From assembly GCF_004791585.1 (NCBI RefSeq), contig NZ_SRUU01000024.1:38507-102506 (forward strand): DNA of 64,000 nucleotides, read 5' to 3'. The position numbers and the translations under genes are program-made. This DNA comes from Mesorhizobium sp. M1C.F.Ca.ET.210.01.1.1. GTDB taxonomy: Bacteria; Pseudomonadota; Alphaproteobacteria; Rhizobiales; Rhizobiaceae. Shown in pieces: positions 47,763-57,503 of this stretch. The notes beneath the pieces were generated by a model that searched no databases, was not told where the DNA came from, and worked only from the letters and a program-made list of their open reading frames with translations. Every line of letters begins with the position of its first letter. Within the stretch, counting starts at the first letter, position 1.

Positions 47763-48759
47763 AGCCCACAATCCTTATCATTTTCTCGATCGCGCGCTGT
47801 CGCCGCTGAAACCATTCCTGGAAGACCCGCGCGTCGTCGAAATTTCGATCAACAAGCCGGGCCATGTCTATGTCGAACGTCTCGGCTCCGATCATATGGA
47901 GCATCACCAGATTCAAGAGCTGACGGCCGCCGAAATCCAGAACATCGGTGAGCGCGTCGCCGGCGCGACAAGTCAGTTTATCAGCCACTCCAAGCCCGTT
48001 CTCAGCGCCGCGCTGCCGACAGGCGAACGCATCCAGGTCGTCCTACCACCGGCTGCTCCGGAAGGCGGTTCGATCTCGATCCGCAAGCAGGTGGTCAACA
48101 ACTTCACGCTCGAGGAGTATCGCGACAGCGGTTCACTCGACAAAGTATCAGTCGCTGTCGGCGGCCTAAGTGACATCGATCGCGACTTGATTGCCCATCT
48201 GCGCGCCGGCCGTATCTATGACTTCATCCACACGGCGATCACGAAACGGGTGTCGATCCTGATCAGCGGCGGCACTTCCTCCGGCAAAACGACGTTTCTC
48301 AACGCATGCTTGAAAAGCATCGATGCCAATGAACGCATTCTGACGCTGGAAGACACGCGCGAACTGTTTCCGCCCCAGGCCAACAAAGTGCACCTCCTCG
48401 CCTCAAAGGGTGATCAGGGCACGGCTGATGTGACGATTCAAAGCCTGCTTGAAGCATCGCTTCGCATGCGCCCCGATCGCTTGTTTGTCGGCGAGATCCG
48501 CGGCGCCGAAGCTTTCTCGTTCCTCCGAGCGATCAACACCGGACACCCCGGCAGCATGTCTACTGTCCATGCCGACACTCCGATGGGTGCCTACGAGCAA
48601 CTTGCCATGATGATGCAACAGGCTGGGATGTCGTCAGGTTATTCCAAGGCCGATCTGATGTCGTACATTCAGATGGTCATCCCGATCGTCATCCAGCTGC
48701 GCCGCGACGGGGGCAAGCGCGGCGTGTCGGCAATCTTCTTTGGCAGGGATGAATCATGA
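47743..48759 (+). CDS. virB11: VirB11 hexameric traffic ATPase
   Basis: The 338-residue protein has the N-terminal domain (LSPLKPFLEDPRVVEISINK) and the RecA-like domain with Walker A LISGGTSSGKTTFLNACLKS near residue 175, the Asp box NERILTLEDTREL, Walker B-like LRMRPDRLFVGEIRGAEAFS, and His box NTGHPGSMSTVHADTP. It switches the system between pilus building and DNA transport. The start overlaps virB10, and the stop overlaps virD4 by four bases. Confidence 0.95.
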   Translation: MNVAVGRAHNPYHFLDRALSPLKPFLEDPRVVEISINKPGHVYVERLGSDHMEHHQIQELTAAEIQNIGERVAGATSQFISHSKPVLSAALPTGERIQVVLPPAAPEGGSISIRKQVVNNFTLEEYRDSGSLDKVSVAVGGLSDIDRDLIAHLRAGRIYDFIHTAITKRVSILISGGTSSGKTTFLNACLKSIDANERILTLEDTRELFPPQANKVHLLASKGDQGTADVTIQSLLEASLRMRPDRLFVGEIRGAEAFSFLRAINTGHPGSMSTVHADTPMGAYEQLAMMMQQAGMSSGYSKADLMSYIQMVIPIVIQLRRDGGKRGVSAIFFGRDES

Positions 48760-50897
48760 GCCAAGGCTTGAAGGCCTTTTACCTGCTCTTCTGCACCGGA
48801 ATCGTGTTTGCAGTCTGGATCCTCGCCTATGGCCTCGGCCTGCAGATTTTTTTCCGTGACGGCCGCATTCTCGAAGCGACGATCACCGCCAATCCACTCG
48901 CACCATTGCAGCAACTCTGGCTCTACAAGAGCAACACCACATTGCAGATGGTGGCGATCGGGTCGCTCGTCCCTGCCCTGCTCGCAGGCGGCCTCGTCGC
49001 TTACACCGGCCTTCGGCCGCAAGGCAGCCCACTCGGTGACGCGGCCTTTCAGGACATCTCCTCTCTGCGTCGCGGCAAGTGGTTTCGCAAAGCCGGCCAT
49101 GTCTTTGGCCGCATCGGCAGCAAAATCCTGCGCACCAAGGATGATCGCCATCATCTGATCATCGGGCCGACACGATCGGGCAAAGGCGCCGGCTATGTCA
49201 TCCCCAATGCTCTGATGCATGAAGGGTCGATGATTGTTACCGACCTCAAGGGAGAGATTTTCAAGGCGACGGCTGGCTATCGCCGGCGAAACGGCAGCCA
49301 GGTCTACCTATTCGCGCCAGGCGCGGAGAGGACCAATCGCTACAACCCTCTCGACTTCATTCGCCAGGAACGGGGAAATCGTACGACCGACATCCAGAAC
49401 ACGGCGAGCATTCTCGTTCCCGAAAATACCGAATCCGAAAACTCGGTGTGGCAGGCGACCGCTCAACAGGTCATGGCAGGCGCTATCAGCTATGTGCTGG
49501 AAAGCCCATTTTACAACGGCCGGCGCAATCTCGGTGAGGTCAACTCGCTCTTCAACAGCGGCGTCGACCTGCAAGCGCTGGTGAAATTCATCAAGGCAAA
49601 AGAGCCGTACCTGTCCAAATTCACATTGGAAAGCTTCAACGCTTATCTGGCCCTTTCCGAGCGCGCCGCCGCTTCGGCTTTGCTCGACATCCAGAAGGCC
49701 ATGCGGCCATTCAAGAACGAACGTATCGTCGCCGCGACGAACGTCACCGACATGGATCTCCGTGCGATGAAGCGCCGGCCGATCTCTGTCTACCTCGCGC
49801 CCAACATCACGGATATCACGCTGCTCAAACCGCTCCTGACGCTGTTCGTGCAACAGACAATGGACATTCTCACCCTCGAGCACGATCCGAACTCACTGCC
49901 GGTCTACTTCCTGCTCGACGAATTTCGGCAGTTGAAGAAGATGGACGAAATCATGATCAAGCTGCCCTATGTGGCAGGGTACAAGATCAAGCTCGCCATC
50001 ATCATTCAGGACTTGAAGAATCTCGACGAGATTTACGGCGAAACCTCCCGGCATTCGCTGCTCGGCAATTGTGGTTATCAGCTCATTCTAGGCGCGAATG
50101 ATCAGGCGACCGCCGACTATGCATCCCGTGCGCTCGGCAAGCGGACCATCCGCTACCAGTCGGAGTCCCGCACGATCGAGCTCTTCGGCCTGCCAAGGCG
50201 CACGAAGGTCGAACAAATCCGTGAACGTGACCTGATGATGCCGCAGGAAATCCGGCAGATGCCGGAGACAAAGATGGTCCTACTTATTGAAGGCCAGCGC
50301 CCGATCTTCGGCGACAAGCTGCGCTTTTTCGAGACACAGCCGTTCAAGTCCGCTGAAGCCTTTTCGCAGACGCACATGCCGGATGTGCCACCGATCGAAT
50401 ATCTCCCGGTACAGCCGGTTCCGGCTTTGACCGACGACTACAACCGGGCAGGCCAGCCGGCCGAAGATGTCGGGGCCCCGACTACCGGGATGGCTGATTC
50501 CGAAAAGAGAATCTCATCACCAGTTAATCGCGCTGAGGCGATGCCAACTATCGCTCCGACCGTGAAACCGGCGCCGGCAACAAAGGCGTCCGCAGCTCGC
50601 ACCGTAAATCACAAAGCCAGCCTGCCGAAACCGAAACGCGATAAAGCGGCGTCGAGTGGCGGGTCTGGAAACGAAGCGGAGGCAACACCGGACGTAACGG
50701 GTATCGACGCGCGAATTAAGGTTGCTGAAGAAAGCCTGAAACCTAGCGCTGAACGCCTCAAGGAGACGGTTTCTCAGAAAGTCGAAAAGCTCGGCCAAGC
50801 ATCGCCCCTGAAACGGCGGAACTATCTCGACATTTTCGCGACGACGGTTCCCGATCCCGTCGAACTCGGCCTAGTGCCCGCCGAAGGCCAAGCATAA
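48756..50897 (+). CDS. virD4: VirD4/TraG-type coupling protein (T4CP)
   Basis: Two N-terminal membrane helices (AFYLLFCTGIVFAVWILAYG and MVAIGSLVPALLAGGLVAYT) are followed by the motor: Walker A LIIGPTRSGKGAGYVIPNAL near residue 137, IVTDLKGEIFKATAGYR, PVYFLLDEFRQLKKMDEIM (Walker B) and IIQDLKNLDEIYGE. About 170 residues of charged, low-complexity tail (from roughly residue 545: RAEAMPTIAPTVKPAPATKA onward) extend beyond the family core and may contact the relaxosome. It recruits relaxase-DNA to the channel; no relaxase gene is present in this window. Confidence 0.95.
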   Translation: MSQGLKAFYLLFCTGIVFAVWILAYGLGLQIFFRDGRILEATITANPLAPLQQLWLYKSNTTLQMVAIGSLVPALLAGGLVAYTGLRPQGSPLGDAAFQDISSLRRGKWFRKAGHVFGRIGSKILRTKDDRHHLIIGPTRSGKGAGYVIPNALMHEGSMIVTDLKGEIFKATAGYRRRNGSQVYLFAPGAERTNRYNPLDFIRQERGNRTTDIQNTASILVPENTESENSVWQATAQQVMAGAISYVLESPFYNGRRNLGEVNSLFNSGVDLQALVKFIKAKEPYLSKFTLESFNAYLALSERAAASALLDIQKAMRPFKNERIVAATNVTDMDLRAMKRRPISVYLAPNITDITLLKPLLTLFVQQTMDILTLEHDPNSLPVYFLLDEFRQLKKMDEIMIKLPYVAGYKIKLAIIIQDLKNLDEIYGETSRHSLLGNCGYQLILGANDQATADYASRALGKRTIRYQSESRTIELFGLPRRTKVEQIRERDLMMPQEIRQMPETKMVLLIEGQRPIFGDKLRFFETQPFKSAEAFSQTHMPDVPPIEYLPVQPVPALTDDYNRAGQPAEDVGAPTTGMADSEKRISSPVNRAEAMPTIAPTVKPAPATKASAARTVNHKASLPKPKRDKAASSGGSGNEAEATPDVTGIDARIKVAEESLKPSAERLKETVSQKVEKLGQASPLKRRNYLDIFATTVPDPVELGLVPAEGQA

Positions 50898-50922
50898 GGG
50901 GCCGCGTCCGATGGCTCGACCG

Positions 50923-51441
50923 CTATTCTAAAGACTGGAGAATGGTGTCGATCTCTTCTAGCAATGAGTAGCAGTAAGAGATTCGCTCCGGTGCCTGTCG
51001 CGCGAATTCCACAAAATATTCCGCCGCGCCCATCACTGCCAATTCAGCGCCGATGGATCCCTCCAACCGCTGCTTCCACATCATCGCATCTCCAAGGGGC
51101 ATATCGCCCATTTCGGATGGCCACGCTTCAACGCCGAGTCCGCCATCCTCGTCTGTTCGCAGGCAGAGCATCGACTCCTTATTGACCAGTGTAAACGCAA
51201 GTGGGACATATGGCGCAGTATAGCAATACTCTCGCTCACGCTTGAAGGTCTCTATACTCGCCTTGAGGCGCGAACGGGCCATCTTGGGATCATTGAACCT
51301 CTCCAGGAGCATGAGCGCGTGTCGACGCACGGCTGAAATCTGGGCCGGCTTACTTTTGTCAAATAGTTCGTCTGAATATTTCGACATCCTCGACGCGACC
51401 CTGAATGCTGACGATGAGGCATATTGTGCTGCGCCCATCAC
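50923..51441 (-). CDS. Hypothetical soluble protein, 172 aa
   Basis: A frame with good composition, starting MMGAAQYASSSAFRVASRMS and continuing RRHALMLLERFNDPKMARSR and EYFVEFARQAPERISYCYSL. It converges with virD4 and ends 25 bases after it. Its start overlaps the end of the decayed RpiR frame by four bases, which may be chance. No domain or signal recognised. Function unknown; it may be an accessory gene captured at the edge of the conjugation locus. Confidence 0.5.
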   Translation of the reverse strand: MMGAAQYASSSAFRVASRMSKYSDELFDKSKPAQISAVRRHALMLLERFNDPKMARSRLKASIETFKREREYCYTAPYVPLAFTLVNKESMLCLRTDEDGGLGVEAWPSEMGDMPLGDAMMWKQRLEGSIGAELAVMGAAEYFVEFARQAPERISYCYSLLEEIDTILQSLE

Positions 51442-51932
51442 GAGTTACGCCAGTAGACGTCAAGTTCCCCGAGCTTGGCCGGTCGTCTATCCGCGACGCG
51501 CGAGCAAGGGTCTGCGCTGCATTCCACAAGATGCTGCGAGAACTCCCTGCCCTCGGCCAAAGGGGATGTTTGGCGCGCTAAAGTGGCGATGACGTTGTCA
51601 GGCTCGACATGAACGTCCAAATCCGGGAGCGCGCCGACGGGCGGCCGTACGCTGCCGGCAGCGAAAATCGCACGATATCGCGACGGGATTTCCTCCCAAA
51701 GCGCCAACCACATCATGGTCGCATGACCCGCCGCTGCCTTGCGCGCCAGTTCACGCATCGAGCAGAATGCGACGTCCGCCGGATGATCGAGCATATACTT
51801 CGCCGCCAGCATAAGCTACTGCGGCATCTCCCCGAACTGGTCGAGAAGCAGCTCCTCAACATCGTAGGGTGCTCCTGCCCCGAGACTCGAGGACACGAGG
51901 ATTTCGTCCTTCGTCGCAAGCCGTTGGACCAT
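51438..51932 (-). pseudogene. MurR/RpiR-family regulator, interrupted and truncated
   Basis: From an ATG at 51932 (MVQRLATKDEILV, preceded by GGAGGGGAGAT) the frame reads DVEELLLDQFGEMPQ, then TAG at 51816-51818, then immediately LMLAAKYMLDHPADVAFCSM and RELARKAAAGHATMMWLA, the N-terminal HTH of RpiR proteins. After that the sequence departs from the family (no SIS domain). So the gene has both a nonsense codon and a lost sugar-phosphate-binding domain. It lies beside the importer operon at 52034-56540, which it probably once controlled. Confidence 0.7.
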
Positions 51933-52033
51933 ATCTCCCCTCCTTTGTTGCTCTATTGAGAATTCCACGAACTTGCCGGCGATGCTTCTCGTCGAACGCG
52001 AAAGCCGCACTTCGCCTCAGGCTTCACTCGGTT

Positions 52034-53129
52034 TCAGTCAGTGACAAGCTTGAGCTTGCTGGGATCGAGAAGCAGTCCGACCGACCGTGAATCCATGTTC
52101 CGGATGGGAGCCTGATATTCGGTGTGGTAGAGCAGGCCGATTGGCGAGTTGATCCGGTAGAGAATCCTGTCGCCCAAAAAGGCGCAGGATTCGATTTCTC
52201 CGACCAAGCCGTCATGGGCTTCTGTGTGAACTAGACGAAGCGCTTCCGGGCGGACCACCAGCTTTGCCGGCCCGGCCAGGAGCGCCGCATCCGAAACTGC
52301 TATCTCGGAGCCTGCGATCATCGCGACCCATTGCCCGTCCCTGGACTGGCGCGCTTCGCACTCTAGTAGGTTGGCTTCTCCAATAAAGCTCGCGATGAAG
52401 GAAGACCGGGGGTGCTCGTAGAGCCCGGCCGCTGTTCCCTGCTGCGCGACGCGACCCGATTGCATCACGACCATCGCATCGGATACCGCCATCGCCTCCT
52501 CCTGGTCATGGGTAACGTAGACCGTCGTGACGGCCAAGCGCTGCTGCAGGGAACGTATCTCGTCGCGAACCAGGCGTCGGAGCTTTGCATCGAGGTTCGA
52601 CAAGGGCTCGTCCAGCAATAGAACTTCCGGTTCCAGAACGACGGCACGGGCCACTGCGACTCGTTGCTGTTGCCCGCCGGACAGTTCGCTGGGTAGCCGA
52701 GTGCCGTAGCCGGCGAGGCCGACCATTTCCAACGCCTGCTCAGCCTTTAACCGTGCTTCAGTCTTGCGTATCCCCGACATCAGCAGGCCATAGGAGACGT
52801 TCTCGATCACGCTCATATGGGGAAACAAGGCGTACGACTGGAAAACCATGGCGACGTTGCGATACGTCGCGGGCAGCATCGAGACGTCACGGCCGCCGAT
52901 CACGATTCGGCCGTGTGTCGGCAGTTCCAGCCCTGCGATCATGCGCAGTGTAGTCGTTTTTCCACAGCCGCTCGGTCCGAGCAGGGTGACCAGCGATCCC
53001 GGTTCGATGTCAAAGCTGACATCGTCTACGGCGCACACACTCCCATAGGCTTTGGACACGGCCTCGAACACCACGCGACCATGCTCAGCAAACACCGTGT
53101 TTGCAGCCGCTCTCGGAGTTTGCAGCATG
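52034..53129 (-). CDS. ABC importer ATP-binding protein (FbpC/AfuC/PotA class)
   Basis: Starts at the ATG at 53129 (MLQTPRAAANTVFAEHGRVV) behind AGGAGGA; an upstream in-frame start at 53200 is not supported. It has Walker A LLGPSGCGKTTTLRMIAG, Q-loop MVFQSYALFPHM, signature LSGGQQQRVAVARAVVLEP, Walker B LLLDEPLSNLD, switch His YVTHDQEEAMA, and a C-terminal TOBE-type domain. The operon reads binding protein, permease, ATPase in the order 55518, 53225, 52034. Substrate class is shared by iron, polyamine and sugar-phosphate systems. Confidence 0.92.
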
Positions 53130-53224
53130 AAACAGTCCTCCTTTCGTGACCCCGTCGATGAGCGCCAGACGGTGTTATGCAACATATGTTGCCGCCGCAT
53201 GACGCCCGTTGTCTTGTCCAGCGC

Positions 53225-55408
53225 TCATGACCGAACCGGAGCTGCCGCTATTTTGGCAAGGCGTTCGTGCCGCCGCAGGCGGCGGGTTCCGAAAGCGAGC
53301 TGAACGGCGATAACGACCACAAGCATGACGGCGATGAGAACATTGGCGTAGGCAATCGCCATGCCATAGTTCCCGTTCTCGACGAGACCGACGATGTAGG
53401 CTGTCGCCATGTTGTGGTCGGCGCTTACCAGGAAAATGACAGCGCTCACCGAGGTGATGGCGCGGATGAAGGAATAGGCGATGGCCGCCACAATGGCCGG
53501 ACGCAGCAGCGGCAGCACGATCTTGCGCAGCGTCTGCGAACTGTCGGCGCCAAGCGTCAGCGAGGCTTCGTCCAGGCTGTGATCGATCTGCTTCATCGCA
53601 GCGATGCCGCCGCGAACACCGACCGGCATGTTACGGAATACGAAGCAGAGGACGAGGATGACGCCGGTGCCGGTCAGTTCGATCGGCGGGACGTTGAAAG
53701 CCAGGATGTAACTCAAGCCAACCACAGTGCCGGGAACGGCAAAGCTTAGCATCGTCGCAAACTCGAAGGCGCTTTTTCCGACGAATTGCTGGCGAACCAG
53801 AAGCCAAGCCGTCAACAGTCCGAGGGCGGCTGTCAAAGGCGCTGCAATCAGCGAAATGCTGAGGGTTGTCGCCAGCGAGCCCCACGCCGAGCCGTTCCAG
53901 ATCAGCTCGCCATCCGACCAGCCAAGACCGAAAGCTTCGCGATAATGGTCGAGCGTGAATGCGTGGTCGAGACCCCACAGTTTCACAAAGCTGCCGTAGA
54001 CGATCATGCCGTAGACGACCACCGTCAGCGCAAGCCAGGGAAGCGTGAGGCAATGGACGACCAAGGCATGGGTGCTGGACAATGGCGTGTGTGCGCCATT
54101 GTCGCCCTTGCCTGTAATGGTCGCGTAGTTTTTTCGCCCAACCCAGCGGCGCTGGAGCAAGAATGCGCCCAGAGTGAACAGGAGCAAGATGATGGCGAGC
54201 ACAGCCGCGCGCACCTGATTTGCTTGGGCGCCGACCACTGCGAAGTATATCTCGGTGGAAAGAAAGCCGTGCGCGCCGCCAAGGACGAGCGGATTGCCGA
54301 AATCGGCAAGGCTTTCGATGAAACCCAGTAGGAAAGCGTTTGCGAGTCCGGGCCGTAACAGCGGCAGCGATATCGTGCGCATGGTGGCTGAAAGGTCTGC
54401 CCGCAGGGTCTGGGCCGCCTCTTCGAGCGACGGACTGACGCCCTCGACAACACCGATCAGAACCAGGAAAGCAATCGGTGTGAACGCAAGCGTCTGTGTC
54501 AGCCAAACGCCCCAGAAACCGTAAAGCCAGCGCCCGGCTTCGATATCCGCCACTTGCGACACCCAGGTCGTTACGGCGCCGGCACGCCCGAAAAGCAGGA
54601 TAAGCGCCAAGCCCACCACAAAAGGCGGCGTGATGATCGGCAAGACAGTCAGGGCGCGCAGCAATTTTTTCGCGGGAAAGTTGGTACGGGTTATCAAAAG
54701 CGCGAAAGCCAACCCAAACAGTGTGGTGCTGCCTGCCGTCATCAGCCCGAGGAGCAGTGAGTTGATCGCCACGCCGCAACTGCGCCCGCCAGACAGGCAC
54801 GCAAGACCCCAGATATCTCTTCCGGCCGCGGTGGTGAGAAATGAAGTGATCGAACCTTGCCCTCCAGAGGGAGCGAAGGCTTGAACCAGGACGTGCAAAA
54901 TCGGGTAGAAAACAAACATGCCGACAAGCGCCAGAACAAGGCCGATTGAGGCGATGGTGAAGGCGTCCCGGTTGCCCAAGCCTAACTTCGACCAGACGAT
55001 GGCCACACAAACGAACAGGCCCCCACAGGTGATCATCGCCCCATAACCGAGCGCGCTGGAATTGACGGCGGCCAAAAATTCGAGTCCGGTCCAGCGTTCC
55101 ACGAACGGCGGCGCGACAATTGCCAGCAAGGCCGCAACCAACCCGACCAGGAGCAATCGCTCCCAGCCTTGCAGGAAGCGCATATCAAAGGCCGACAGCA
55201 GCGCCAGAGCCAGGGACAGGAAAGGCAACGCTAGCAAAAGCCGGCCTTGGAAAAGCAGGTGAAGAAGGCCGGGGGCGCCGGCTTCGGACAGCAAACCGCC
55301 GGCTTCAATCCAATCCGGCTCGAACAGGCCGTACTCGACACCAAACCAGGGAAAGAGGCAGAACCCCGCAAGGCCGAGTGCCGCAGAAATGGCGAGGGCG
55401 CGTTGCAT
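53225..55408 (-). CDS. ABC importer permease, fused double domain (FbpB/AfuB class)
   Basis: A 727-residue protein with about fourteen hydrophobic segments and two permease halves. Each half has an EAA coupling loop: EEAAQTLRADLSATMRTISL (first) and DEASLTLGADSSQTLRKIVL (second), both followed by PLLRPx. Fused permeases of this type occur in Fbp/Afu systems and in ThiP. It lies between the ATPase and binding-protein genes on the same strand. Substrate not readable from the permease. Confidence 0.9.
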   Translation of the reverse strand: MQRALAISAALGLAGFCLFPWFGVEYGLFEPDWIEAGGLLSEAGAPGLLHLLFQGRLLLALPFLSLALALLSAFDMRFLQGWERLLLVGLVAALLAIVAPPFVERWTGLEFLAAVNSSALGYGAMITCGGLFVCVAIVWSKLGLGNRDAFTIASIGLVLALVGMFVFYPILHVLVQAFAPSGGQGSITSFLTTAAGRDIWGLACLSGGRSCGVAINSLLLGLMTAGSTTLFGLAFALLITRTNFPAKKLLRALTVLPIITPPFVVGLALILLFGRAGAVTTWVSQVADIEAGRWLYGFWGVWLTQTLAFTPIAFLVLIGVVEGVSPSLEEAAQTLRADLSATMRTISLPLLRPGLANAFLLGFIESLADFGNPLVLGGAHGFLSTEIYFAVVGAQANQVRAAVLAIILLLFTLGAFLLQRRWVGRKNYATITGKGDNGAHTPLSSTHALVVHCLTLPWLALTVVVYGMIVYGSFVKLWGLDHAFTLDHYREAFGLGWSDGELIWNGSAWGSLATTLSISLIAAPLTAALGLLTAWLLVRQQFVGKSAFEFATMLSFAVPGTVVGLSYILAFNVPPIELTGTGVILVLCFVFRNMPVGVRGGIAAMKQIDHSLDEASLTLGADSSQTLRKIVLPLLRPAIVAAIAYSFIRAITSVSAVIFLVSADHNMATAYIVGLVENGNYGMAIAYANVLIAVMLVVVIAVQLAFGTRRLRRHERLAKIAAAPVRS

Positions 55409-55517
55409 GACGTGCTCCCTTCTTGGCGCGCGGACGACGTCCGACGCATGATCTTCGGTTGAAGTCGGCAGTTGGGCAGGTCCTGACCCGGCCTGAGCCT
55501 AACTAAGGATTCCTCAC

Positions 55518-56540
55518 CTACCTGGCGGCCTTGATTTCGCTGTCGAAACGCGACAGCAGTCGGGCCCGCACATCGGCAGAGCCGTAGGTGGCGAAGTCAT
55601 AGTCGACAAGCTTGATCTTGGTGATGTCTGGCGCTCCCGGCGGAACGGAAGCCTTGCCATTCGAGGGCACTTGGTTCTGTCCGACCGCGGCTCCCGTCGC
55701 CTGCCCCTCCGCGCTGAGGGCATAATCGACGAACAGCTTGGCGTTCTCCAGATTTCGGGCTCCCTTGACGATGCTGACGGCGCCGATCTCGTAGCCGGTT
55801 CCCTCGCAAGGGGCGACGATCTCCAGAGGGAAGCCGGCCTGCTTTTGGGTCACCGCATCATGCATGAAGGAGATGCCGATCAAGGTTTCGCCGCGGGCGG
55901 CCGCCTTGACCGGGGCTGAACCCGACTTCGTGTAGTTGTTAACATTGTGGTCGAGCTCGCCGAGGTATTTGAAGGCCTCGTCTTCGCCGAAGATTTGGAC
56001 CAGCGTGGCCAGCACCGTATAGGCTGTTCCGGAAGAGTTCGGATTGGCGATTTGTATTTCGCCTTGATAGGCCTGGTTGGCGAGATCCTTCCAGCATTTG
56101 GGCGCTGGAAGGTTCTTTTGCTGCAGGATTTGCTTGTTGTAGGCGATGCCAAGCGCACCGGCATAGATACCGGCCGCGCGACCACCAGATATCTCGAAGA
56201 AATTCTGTGCCCAAGGCAGCAAATCGGCCCTGTTGACTGAGGTGTATGGCTCCAACAGCCCTTCGGATGAGCCCTGCAACTGCGGGTCGCCTGTGCCACC
56301 CCACCAAACGTCGACTTTGGGGTTTTCCCTCTCGGCACGGACCTGGGCGAGGATCTCGCCGGAGCTCTTGCGCACCATCGACGCGTCGATGTTCGTCTTG
56401 CGCTCAAATGCCTTCTCGAATGCGGTGCACCATGCCTCATCCGCGCCGCAAAGGACGTTGAGCCTGCCGCTTGCCTGCGCGACCGGCACTGACGCCAGCA
56501 ATGTCGCAAAAGCCACTCCAGTGAGCATCCCAATCTTCAT
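55518..56540 (-). CDS. Periplasmic binding protein, AfuA/FbpA class
   Basis: Starts at the ATG at 56540 (MKIGMLTGVAFATLLASVPV, signal peptide ending AQASG) behind GGGAGGAT; an earlier in-frame ATG at 56618 would lie before this site. The mature domain reads RLNVLCGADEAWCTAFEKAF, NPKVDVWWGGTGDPQLQGSS, YAGALGIAYNKQILQQKNLP, LIGISFMHDAVTQKQAGFPL and GTGYEIGAVSIVKGARNLEN. The iron-binding Tyr-Tyr pair of FbpA is not seen. The HD pair in ISFMHDAV matches my recollection of the sugar-phosphate binding AfuA. Substrate is therefore more likely hexose phosphate than iron, but this is inference. Confidence 0.85.
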   Translation of the reverse strand: MKIGMLTGVAFATLLASVPVAQASGRLNVLCGADEAWCTAFEKAFERKTNIDASMVRKSSGEILAQVRAERENPKVDVWWGGTGDPQLQGSSEGLLEPYTSVNRADLLPWAQNFFEISGGRAAGIYAGALGIAYNKQILQQKNLPAPKCWKDLANQAYQGEIQIANPNSSGTAYTVLATLVQIFGEDEAFKYLGELDHNVNNYTKSGSAPVKAAARGETLIGISFMHDAVTQKQAGFPLEIVAPCEGTGYEIGAVSIVKGARNLENAKLFVDYALSAEGQATGAAVGQNQVPSNGKASVPPGAPDITKIKLVDYDFATYGSADVRARLLSRFDSEIKAAR

Positions 56541-56676
56541 ACTATCCTCCCTTCCGACGCAGCCGGCCATGTCCTCAAGGCCGCCGGAAAAGGATCTTAC
56601 ATGAAGCGAAAATCGCAACTCGATTTGTGTTGCGAGCCTTTCACGCCCCGCTCAATCTGCTTTCAAAAATGGCAAT

Positions 56677-56691
56677 TGTTACATTTGTGAC
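56677..56691. promoter_or_regulatory. Direct repeat in the divergent promoter, possible response-regulator site
   Basis: TGTTAC (56677-56682) and TGTGAC (56686-56691) repeat with a nine-base period in the gap between the binding-protein gene (minus) and the response-regulator gene (plus). OmpR-family regulators bind direct repeats, so this could be its site controlling the importer operon. Only two half-sites are visible. Confidence 0.3.
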
Positions 56692-56762
56692 GAAGCCGGT
56701 CATTAAGCTCCCTTTTGAAATCGCCGCGCGCGACTGTATGTTGGTACCAGGAGGAGTTGCTG

Positions 56763-57503
56763 TTGGAAAACATCAAGATCCTGATCGTGGAGGACGATCC
56801 GGAGATGTCTGAACTGATCTCCGATCTCGTGTTCTCCGAGGGTTGGATGCCGATCGCCGTTACATCGGCGGAGGAGGCTTGGCGGACGCTCGCGCAACAG
56901 CGCGTTCACATCGCTCTGATCGACCATAATCTGCCGGGGCTATCAGGACGCGCTTTCGCGCAGCGTCTGCGCCAGGAACAGAACATCGGCATTTTGCTGG
57001 TGACTGCATCTGGCAGCGCTGCCGACCGTGTGTTGGGCCTCGAGACGGCCGCCGACGACTATGTCGTAAAGCCATTCGAGCCGATCGAACTAGCGGCGCG
57101 CATCAAGGCTGTTCTACGCCGGTCGACGCGACATTCGCACCTGGAGCCAAACGGTCCTTCACGAGAAGAGGCAGAACCGAGACTGCGAATCGGAAACTGG
57201 CAGATCGACTTCAAGCAGCGGCGCGCAGTATGCCTGGATGATCCCGCCGCCACGCTGACGAACTCGGAGTTCGCACTCCTGGAGGTTCTGGCCGAAGCAC
57301 CGGGCGAAGCCGTCGATCGCGTTCGCATACTCAATCGGCTGGGTTCGGATGACGATCGCTTTATCGATCGCAATGTCGACGTGCTGGTGCTGCGGTTGCG
57401 CCGCAAGATCGAGCTCAATCCTTATCTGCCAAGGCACATCAAGACACGGCGGGGCAAGGGCTATGTTCTGGTGGTGGATCCTGCGAGCGAGGCTGCGGGT
57501 TGA
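56763..57503 (+). CDS. OmpR/PhoB-family response regulator
   Basis: Starts at the TTG at 56763 (ENIKILIVEDDPEMSELISD) after AGGAGGAG; an in-frame ATG at 56715 would add 16 residues before the conserved beginning. The receiver domain has the acidic pocket (VEDDPE), phosphoacceptor Asp in ALIDHNLPGLSGR and VVKPFEPIEL with the conserved Lys. The C-terminal winged helix reads NSEFALLEVLAEAPGEAVDR, ILNRLGSDDDRFIDRNVDVL, RRKIELNPYLPRHIKTRRGK. Its stop overlaps the kinase start by four bases. It probably controls the divergent importer operon. Confidence 0.9.
   Translation: MENIKILIVEDDPEMSELISDLVFSEGWMPIAVTSAEEAWRTLAQQRVHIALIDHNLPGLSGRAFAQRLRQEQNIGILLVTASGSAADRVLGLETAADDYVVKPFEPIELAARIKAVLRRSTRHSHLEPNGPSREEAEPRLRIGNWQIDFKQRRAVCLDDPAATLTNSEFALLEVLAEAPGEAVDRVRILNRLGSDDDRFIDRNVDVLVLRLRRKIELNPYLPRHIKTRRGKGYVLVVDPASEAAG

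Noticed and set aside
53631..55010. A 459-residue frame within the permease gene on the same strand
   Set aside because: The permease frame has both EAA loops and membrane helices; this one is Arg/His-rich without features.
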